A DNA stretch of 64,000 nucleotides from Carallia brachiata (taxonomy: Eukaryota > Streptophyta > Magnoliopsida > Malpighiales > Rhizophoraceae). The position numbers and the translations under genes were made by a program. The stretch is from positions 3,486,395-3,550,394 of the forward strand of contig JADCRB010000069.1 of assembly GCA_021464245.1 (NCBI GenBank), written 5' to 3'. Positions 57,197 to 64,000 of this stretch are shown piece by piece (the stretch's first letter is position 1; each line of letters starts with the position of its first letter). The notes beneath the pieces are model-generated. The model had not been told where the DNA came from. It searched no databases and was given only the letters and a program-made list of their open reading frames with translations.

Positions 57197-60100
57197 ATGG
57201 CCACAGAAATCACCAACTCGTCTTCCTCTACCACCAATGTCCAACCCACTGCTATTACATAACAAAACCCAACAGGCCTTGTGGCCATCAACACTACCGC
57301 TCAACTCCCATTGAAATTGACAGCTTCAAACTATGCTTCATGGAGGGCACAATTTACCTCTCTTCTATTAGGCTACAATCTTGTTGGCTATATTGATGGG
57401 ACTCTTCCCTGTCCAGCAAAGACACTCAATCAAGGTGATACAATATCTTCAAATCCAGACTATGAAACTTGGTTTCGACAAGATCAATTGTTGTTACATG
57501 CTATCATTGCTTCTGTATCTGAGACATTAATCTCTTTAATAGCCTCCACAACAACTTCTCGTGAGGCTTGGGAGAAATTAGCAAAAATATTTGCTAGCCG
57601 TTCCAGATCAAGGGTCATGTCCTTAAAGGAAAAACTATTTGAAACACGTGGAAACAAACCGATTGCTACATATCTTCAGCATATCAAAACAATTGCCGAT
57701 GAATTGGCAATAATCGGTACACCGCTTCCTGAAGAAGATCTTATTGTTCATATACTTAATGGTGTTGGCTCACAATTCAAAGAACTCACAGTTGCAATTC
57801 GAGCTAGAGAAACACCAATATCATTTGAAGAATTACACGATAAACTAATTGACTATGAGTCAATTCTAAAAAAGGAAGATAATTCCTATGATTTTCCAGC
57901 AACAGTTCAATATACAAGGCGGACTTCACCAAATTTTCATTCTAATGGCTCTCGTTCAAGTCCAAGAGGCAATAGCTCCAACACTCAATTTTCCTCCAAC
58001 CCGCAGTCTAACTTGAAACGGCCGACATCTATGCAGGGACAACACCGTGTGGTATGCCAAATATGTGACCGACCAGGGCACTCTGCACGGCAATGCTATC
58101 GAGGGAAAAGGTTTTTTAATGACTCGTCCTCCGCCCCTAGCCCATCAGTAAACACTACAAAGGTCATTCCCAATCGTGATTCATCCTGGATTATGGATAG
58201 TGGTGCAACGCATCACGTTACTGCTGAGCTGAACAATCTTTCCACCTATACGGACTATGCTGGTGGAGATGAAGTGGTGATCGGTGATGGAAAAGGTTTG
58301 CGTATCACTCATAGTGGCTCTGCTCTTCTCCCTTCTTCTTCTCGTCACTTTGCACTCAATGATACATTATGTGTTCCAACTATCCAAAAATTAATTTATT
58401 ATCGTTTCCAAACTTTGTCAGACTAACAGTGTCTCTGTTGAATTTTTTCCATCTTATTTTTTGGTGAAGGATTTAAATACGGGGGCAACTCTGCTCCGGG
58501 GACCAATTAAAGACAACATTTATCACTGGCCGTCCAGGAGTGTTCATCTTATGCAAGTTCGAGAACTTTTATTGCCAAACTGACTTCCTCCTCTACCTGG
58601 CACCAGCGGCTAGGCCACCCATCCTCCTATGTTTTAAACCATGTTCTCAGTCACTTTTCATTGTCTAGCACTAAGGATAATTCTCTGTGTAATTCCTGCC
58701 ACTGCAATAAAAGTCATCGTTTACCATTCCAACAATCTAGTTTAACTACCAGTCGTCCTTTACAATTAATTTATAGTGATGTTTGGGGACCCTCACCTGT
58801 CCATTCGGTTGATGGTTATCGATACTATGTCATTTTTGTTGATCATTACACTCGGTTTGTGTGGCTTTATCCTCTGTTTAAGAAATCTGATGTTAATTCC
58901 ATTTTCCAAAAATTCAAAGTCTTAGTTGAAAAACAATTTCAACATCCGATTCTTTCTATTTATACTGACGGTGGTGGCGAATATCAATCTTTAAAAGCAT
59001 ATCTTGCCTCTCACGGTATCACTCACCATCTCACCCCCCCTCACACGCCCCAGCACAGTGGCCTATCAGAGCGTAAACACCGGCACATTGTTGAAACAGG
59101 CTTAACCTTACTTCACCAAGCTTCTCTACCGTCAAAATTTTGGACCTATGCCTTCAAAGCTGCTGTTTATTTAATTAATCGTATGCCTACTCACATTCTT
59201 CAAATGCATCACCTTATCTCAAATTATTTCAATCTCCACCAAATTATTCCAAATTACGAGTCTTCGGATGTCTATGTTATCCCTGGCTTCGCCCTTACAC
59301 CACTCATAAATTAGGACTCAAGTCTATTCCATGTGTTTTCCTAGGCTACTCACCCACCCAAAGTGCATTTCTTTGCCTTGACCCGATGTCCAATAGAGTA
59401 CATGTGTCTCGTCACGTTGTGTTCTTTGAAAATGTGTTTGCCTTTAGTTCGTGGCCAAGTCATCAACCCACTCCTCTCCACAATCCGTAGACACTTGGAC
59501 TATTCCTTTGCCTAATTTATCTCCTATTCTATCGCCCAACTTGTCATTTAATGCATGTACACCCACGGAACACTCGGATGGCATTGACGCGTCTGCTATT
59601 GGTCCCACTGAGTTATCCAATAATTTAAATCCTATACCAGAAAAATTCGCTGCTAATTCGGACCCACTTTCTCACCCATGTGATCCCATCCCAAGTGATA
59701 ACCAAGACTCATTCTTATCCTCTTTCGAAAATCTCCAGCTACCATCAATTCAAACACAAGATGATAACCCAACAACCCAATCCACTGACCCGGCTATTCA
59801 AAATTCCAATAACCACTTAATCCCTCCACTGGATCCTAATCAATTGTCTTTTACTCAAGCTAACCCGACACCAACTCTTTCACAAAATCCAGCATCCCAT
59901 CCTCTTCGCACCCACCCAATGATCACAAGGTCCCAAAATCAAATTTTTAAACCAAAGAAAGTCCTTCACGCCACCAAACATCCTCTTCCTGATTCTGTTG
60001 AACCCACTTGTGCCAGTCAAGCCCTCAAGGATCCTCTCTGGCGTGCAGCTATGAGTGATGAATTCAATGCATTGGTTGCAAACAACACATGGACCCTTGT

Positions 60101-61557
60101 CCCCGCTAACTCTGCTACAAATGTTGTTGGCAATAAATGGATTTTTCGCATTAAGCGGAATGCGGATGGTTCCATAGATCGATACAAGGCTCGTCTTGTA
60201 GCCAAAGGCTTCCATCAACGGCCAGGAGTAGATTTTCAAGAAACTTTTAGCCCTGTTGTTAAACCAACAACAATCCGCATGGTTCTCTCACTAGCTGTCA
60301 CCTATGGCTGGTCATTAAGACAGTTAGATGTTAACAATGCTTTCTTGCAGGGTACTCTCAGTGACACAGTCTTTATGGCTCAACCACCTGGTTTTATAGA
60401 CTCTGATCACCCTGATTATGTTTGTAAATTGCATAAAGCCATTTACGGCCTTCGCCAAGCTCCACGTGCATGGTACAAGGAACTTAGTTCCTTCCTTATT
60501 CAACAAGGCTTCACTAATACTATTTTCGACAGCTCACTCTTTGTGTATAGCTTTGGTTCTGTCAAGCTCTATTTACTGGTCTATCTAGATGATATCATTA
60601 TTACTGGCAACAATGAAGTTGCTCTGGCTCAGATGCTCACTCATCTATGATCGATTTTCCTTAAAGGATTTGGGCCCACTCAATTTTCTTCTTAGGCATG
60701 GAAGTTATACCGCTTGCGGATGGCTTGCTCCTATCTCAACAACAATACATTAGACGCCTACTTGACACATTTGGGCTTGATGCATCCAAACAACATGCGA
60801 CCCCGCTGTCCCCTACACATCAACTCACGTTGCATGACAATTCTGGTATGGCAGATTCCACACGGTACCGGCAATTGGTGGGCTCTCTTCAATACCTGTC
60901 ACTTACTCGACCAGATATTGCCTTCTCAGTTAATAAACTTTCTCAATTTATGCATGCACCAACCCAACTGCACTGGACTAGCCTTCAACGCATCTTACGT
61001 TATCTTAAAGGAACAATAACCCATTGCCTGTTATTGCAAAAGGGAACTAGTTCATCACTATCTCTAACTGCTCATTGTGATGCTGATTGGGGTGGGAACC
61101 TCGATGATCGCACGTCCACTTCAGCTTATGTAATTTTTCTGGGCTCTAATCCAATCTCCTGGCGGTCCACTAAGCAACGCACTGTCGCCCGATCATCAAC
61201 GGAAGCTGAGTATCGTGCTATAGCTGGCACAGCGGCCGAACTTTCTTGGATCACCAATCTTCTTCAAGAACTGCAACTTCCATTAACTGAGCCCGCTAGG
61301 ATCTTCACAGATAATGTTGGCGCCACTTATCTCTCTGCCAATCCAGTCTTCCACTCCCGGATGAAACATCTTGCCCTCGATTATCATTTTGTTCGTCAAT
61401 TAGTTCAATCTGGCAAAATTGCTGTCTTCCATATTTCTACTCGCGAGCAAATTGCAGATGCTCTTACTAAAGCAGTCTCCAAGCATCGGTTTAGTGATCT
61501 CAGGTCCAAGATGCGAGTCGTTGAAGCCGCCTCCATCTTGCGGGGGCATAAAGGATA
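57197..61557 (+). pseudogene. gag-pol: gag-pol of the RE1/Ale-like copia element, multiply broken
   Basis: The ATG at 57,197 meets a TAA at 57,260 after 21 codons, and the frame continues open. Gag (LTASNYASWRAQF) carries a single knuckle (CQICDRPGHSARQC). The protease has WIMDSGATHHVT. The frame shifts near 58,390 and 58,580. Integrase has a zinc region (CNSCHCNKSHRLPF) and a DDE core (YYVIFVDHYTRF, TDGGGEY), with shifts near 59,215 and 59,455. Reverse transcriptase has YLDDIIITG, with shifts near 60,650 and 60,690. RNase H has HCDADWGGN and AEYRA, and ends at 61,557. Domain order and motifs match the RE1 group. Most breaks lie at short homopolymers. Confidence 0.85.
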
Positions 61558-61735
61558 ACATTAGGTTTGGAATTTAAAATCAAATTCAGATGCAATCTGT
61601 TACCAACAGCTTTTATCTTTTTATCTCTTCTATATTTGAAAGTAGCACAATTGCTATACACATACATCTCTTGTATTATATATTATCCAACAATCAATGA
61701 AAAACAAAGAGCAAAATTCCAACAAATTATCTTTA
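61549..61735 (+). repeat. 3' LTR of the RE1/Ale-like element
   Basis: 187 bp, same ends as the 5' LTR. The gag-pol stop codon lies within its first ten bases. Confidence 0.9.
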
Positions 61736-61740
61736 GTTTG

Positions 61741-62081
61741 TTCAACCAAAAACAAAAAAAAAGGTAACCAAGTAAAGATTAAATCAAAATTTATGATCTA
61801 TCAGAAACAGCTCTGCTCACCAATTTAAATTTTTAGGAGCCCAATAGATATTTCTGAAACACATCGCTGAGGACAAAAGCATATTTGCGTTTGCCTTTGT
61901 ATATTAGATGATATAGTTTGATATCAACAAAGAACATAGCATAAAACCTGACTTCATTTGCAATCAATATTCCATGGCCCTATTAACCCCACGAATCAAA
62001 CAAATAACCAAAAAAATTGATATCTAACCATGCAATAAAAGTAGAAGTGAGAATGGCAAAAAGGGAGTAAAAGTGAGAATG
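61741..62081 (-). repeat. Duplicated spacer before STE20-like exons, third copy
   Basis: Matches 10,930-11,190 and 35,870-36,170 (CCCAATAGATATTTCTGAAAC, GCAATAAAAGTAGAAGTGAGAATGGC-type sequence). It ends exactly where the next exon (EKEAD...) would be expected. Copia element 3 starts there instead. Confidence 0.55.
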
Positions 62082-62578
62082 TGAACAATGTACGTATGCT
62101 TCTTGAAGAAGATTGAATCTGAACATTGCAGCTGCAGTGAGAACCTTGCTGAAAGGATGACAGTTATGGCAGTTAAAGTTCTCCAGCAGTTTTTTTTTTG
62201 TTTTGTTCTTTTGCAATCTTAGTTATTCTCCTGCAATGTTTATATTTAACTTGTCTATAAACTTGGCATAGTGCTAAGTATGGTAGACCTTATGTTAGTA
62301 CCTTGTATGTAACTTTTTTAGCTCAAGTCAGTCAGGCAAGGTCATTACCTGCAGAGTTTGTATCACCAAGAGTATGGTTCACATCCTCTCTTGTACTTAT
62401 CTATGTAGTTTCATATATATTTTCAATGGAGTACAAGATATTGGTCGTCCCAAAAAAAGGAAAAACTCTCTATTCTCCTCTCACTCTTCTCTGCACCTAG
62501 CTTCTACTGATTTCTGTAATTCTGCAGAAACTTAGTTTGTGTAAGTTAAAACTGAGCTTCTTACTATAGAGAACAACA
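62082..62578 (+). repeat. 5' LTR of copia element 3
   Basis: About 497 bp by the TG...CA rule and comparison with empty paralogous loci. It cannot be confirmed without the 3' copy. Confidence 0.6.
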
Positions 62579-62582
62579 AGAG

Positions 62583-62594
62583 TGGTATCAGAGC
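62583..62594 (+). other. Primer-binding site, copia element 3
   Basis: TGGTATCAGAGC, initiator-Met tRNA type, four bases after the presumed LTR end. Confidence 0.9.
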
Positions 62595-62704
62595 GAAATA
62601 GGATCTTTAAGGAACCTGATGGTGTGTGAAAATTAGAGTGATACACACGAGAGATTTGAGAGGAAACACCTTGGGCAAACACCTGGGAGAGTTTCTGAAC
62701 TGTT

Positions 62705-64000
62705 ATGGCTTCAGTGAATTTTTCTCCTCCCCCTCCACCAAAATTTTCTGGAGACAACTATATGCAATGGTCTGTCATGATGAGGACATACCTGAAAGCT
62801 CATGATCTTTGGGAAGTTACTGAAGTTGGAGGAGATCTTCCTGTTTTGCCACATAATCCAACTGTTGCTCAAATTAAAACTCATAGTGAACAAGTGGCCA
62901 AGCACTTCAAGGCTTTATCCTGTATTCAATCTTCTGTTTCAGAGGTTATATTTAACAGGATCATGGCTTGTGATACTCCAAAAGCAGCTTGGGAAAAGCT
63001 AAGAGATGAGTATGGAGGCAGTGTCAAGTCAAGGAATATGCAGATTCTCAATTTGAGGAGGGAATTTGAAGTGCTGAAAATGAAAGATTCAGAAAATATC
63101 AAAGACTACAGTGATAGACTTATTAAAATTGTGAATCAAATCAGGCTACTGGGTGATGAAATTTCAGATAGAAGAATTGTTGAGAAAGTGTTGGTGAGTA
63201 TCCCTGAAAGATTTGAAGCCAAAATTTCTGCATTGGAGGAATCCAAAGATATTTCTCAAATAACAGTTTCAGAACTCATTAGTGCTCTCCAAGCACAGGA
63301 ACAAAGGAGGGTTATGAGGCAAGGAGGAGGAATTTCTGACACTTCCAAGCCTGCAACATCTTCAGAGGGTGCCTTGTTAGCCTCTACAAAGGCAAGAGTC
63401 CATACAAAGGAGCTCAATCTAGCAAGCTAGACAAGAAGGAAGCAGAATCTAGCAAATCTGGAGGAAAAAGAGCATATCCACCTTGTGAGCATTGTAGTAA
63501 GACTACTCACTTGGCCAAAGACTGCTGGAGAAAACCTGATGCTCTTTGTTCTTTTTGTAATAAGAGAGGTCATGTTGAAAAAATTTGCAAAAGCAAGAGG
63601 AAACACTTGCAGCAGCAGAAAAAACAAGCCAAAATTGTAGATGAAAGCACACAACAAGCTGAAGAAGAATTATTTGTGGCTAGTTGTAGTAATGCTGCCT
63701 CATGTACTCAGTCTTGGCTCATTGATAGTGGGTGTACTCATCACATGTCACCAAGCTTAGAAGCATTTAAGGAGCTGGACAGATCCTACACATCTAAAGT
63801 GAGAATTGGGAATGGTTCTCAAATTCAAGTTCATGGCAAGGGCATAGTGGCTGTTCAAACCTCAACAGGTACCAAATACATTTCAAATGTGTTATTTGTA
63901 CCTGAAATTAATCAAAACTTGTTAAGTGTTGGTCAATTACTGGAGAAAAACTATTCCTTGCAATTTATGAACAATGCTTGTACAATATTGGACTGCAATG
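62705..64000 (+). pseudogene. gag-pol: gag-pol (partial) of copia element 3, one frame change
   Basis: The ATG at 62,705 is followed by a Gag close to that of element 1 (shared FNRIMAC and VLVSIPERFE). The first frame closes at 63,430. From about 63,390 another frame stays open to the window end: two knuckles (CEHCSKTTHLAKDC and CSFCNKRGHVEKIC), the protease motif WLIDSGCTHHMS, and the following protease region (VRIGNGSQIQVHGKG). One small indel near 63,390 explains the break. Integrase and polymerase are beyond the window. Confidence 0.8.

Larger units (their letters stand above)
56975..61735 (+). mobile_element. Complete short-LTR Ty1/copia element (RE1/Ale-like), coding region decayed
   Basis: 4,761 bp with two 187-bp LTRs that differ at three positions by eye. 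Target duplication is GTTTG (56,970-56,974 and 61,736-61,740), the primer-binding site touches the 5' LTR, and the purine-rich GCGGGGGCA precedes the 3' LTR. LTR termini are unusual: TAAAGGATAA...TTATCTTTA rather than TG...CA. The gag-pol region has a nonsense codon and at least five frame changes. Confidence 0.9.
62082..64000 (+). mobile_element. Tnt1-like copia element 3, 5' part, runs off the window
   Basis: The 5' LTR (62,082-62,578) begins TGAACAATG and ends GAACAACA. The primer-binding site is at 62,583 and gag-protease coding follows to the window end. The left border is set by comparison with two paralogous loci (near 11,186 and 36,170) that lack it. The encoded protein is clearly related to element 1. 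The right LTR lies outside the window. Confidence 0.8.

Noticed and set aside
57281..58426. Treating the RE1/Ale-like gag frame as an independent host gene
   Set aside because: It lies between matching LTRs, follows a PBS and carries CCHC and DSGATHH motifs, so it is retrotransposon coding sequence.

Overview
The window is AT-rich nuclear DNA from a flowering plant, most likely a eudicot. The evidence is spliced plant-type LRR receptor kinase genes, several Ty1/copia retrotransposons primed by the plant initiator-Met tRNA site (TGGTATCAGAGC), hAT-like and Mutator-like short transposons, and long AT-rich spacers. I cannot name the species from the sequence.

The backbone is a decayed tandem array, all on the minus strand, of LRR receptor-like kinases of the MIK2 (MDIS1-interacting receptor-like kinase 2) type. 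Six copies or fragments are visible: A (7.2-9.9 kb, one nonsense codon plus a 35-bp retroposon-like insertion), B (19.7-20.6 kb, kinase deleted), an N-terminal fragment fused to a THADA fragment (24.8-25.3 kb), C (29.3-31.8 kb, LRR deletion, nonsense codon and a solo LTR in the kinase exon), D (45.7-46.9 kb, same kinase deletion as B) and E (52.2-55.1 kb). Only E has an intact two-exon reading frame, coding for 913 aa. Duplicated flanks travel with the copies: an RLK 3' module, an RLK upstream module, exons of a STE20/BLUS1-like kinase, and four copies of a 5'-exon/promoter-like block of an unidentified minus-strand gene.

The array is full of insertions, many with target-site duplications I could read. 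They are a 500-bp Mutator-type MITE (419-918), a 1.1-kb hAT-like element with a tRNA-like segment (5245-6374), a Tnt1-like copia with a truncated 5' LTR (13.7-18.5 kb), a 1.8-kb hAT-like element inside THADA exon sequence (21.8-23.6 kb), a 374-bp solo LTR (30.25-30.63 kb), a very young gag-only copia derivative (49,337-52,127), a complete short-LTR RE1/Ale-like copia (56,975-61,735) and the 5' part of a second Tnt1-like copia that runs off the window (62,082-64,000).

The items most worth a second look are the gag-only element, the chimeric 155-codon secreted RLK/THADA reading frame, the two kinase-less RLK copies with identical breakpoints, and the miniature poly-A retroposon footprint in RLK A. 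The gag-only element has two CCHC knuckles, an arginine/serine-rich tail and a polypurine tract inside a duplicated hairpin, and it sits in the 3' flank of the only intact RLK. No CRISPR array, rRNA gene or confident functional tRNA is present.
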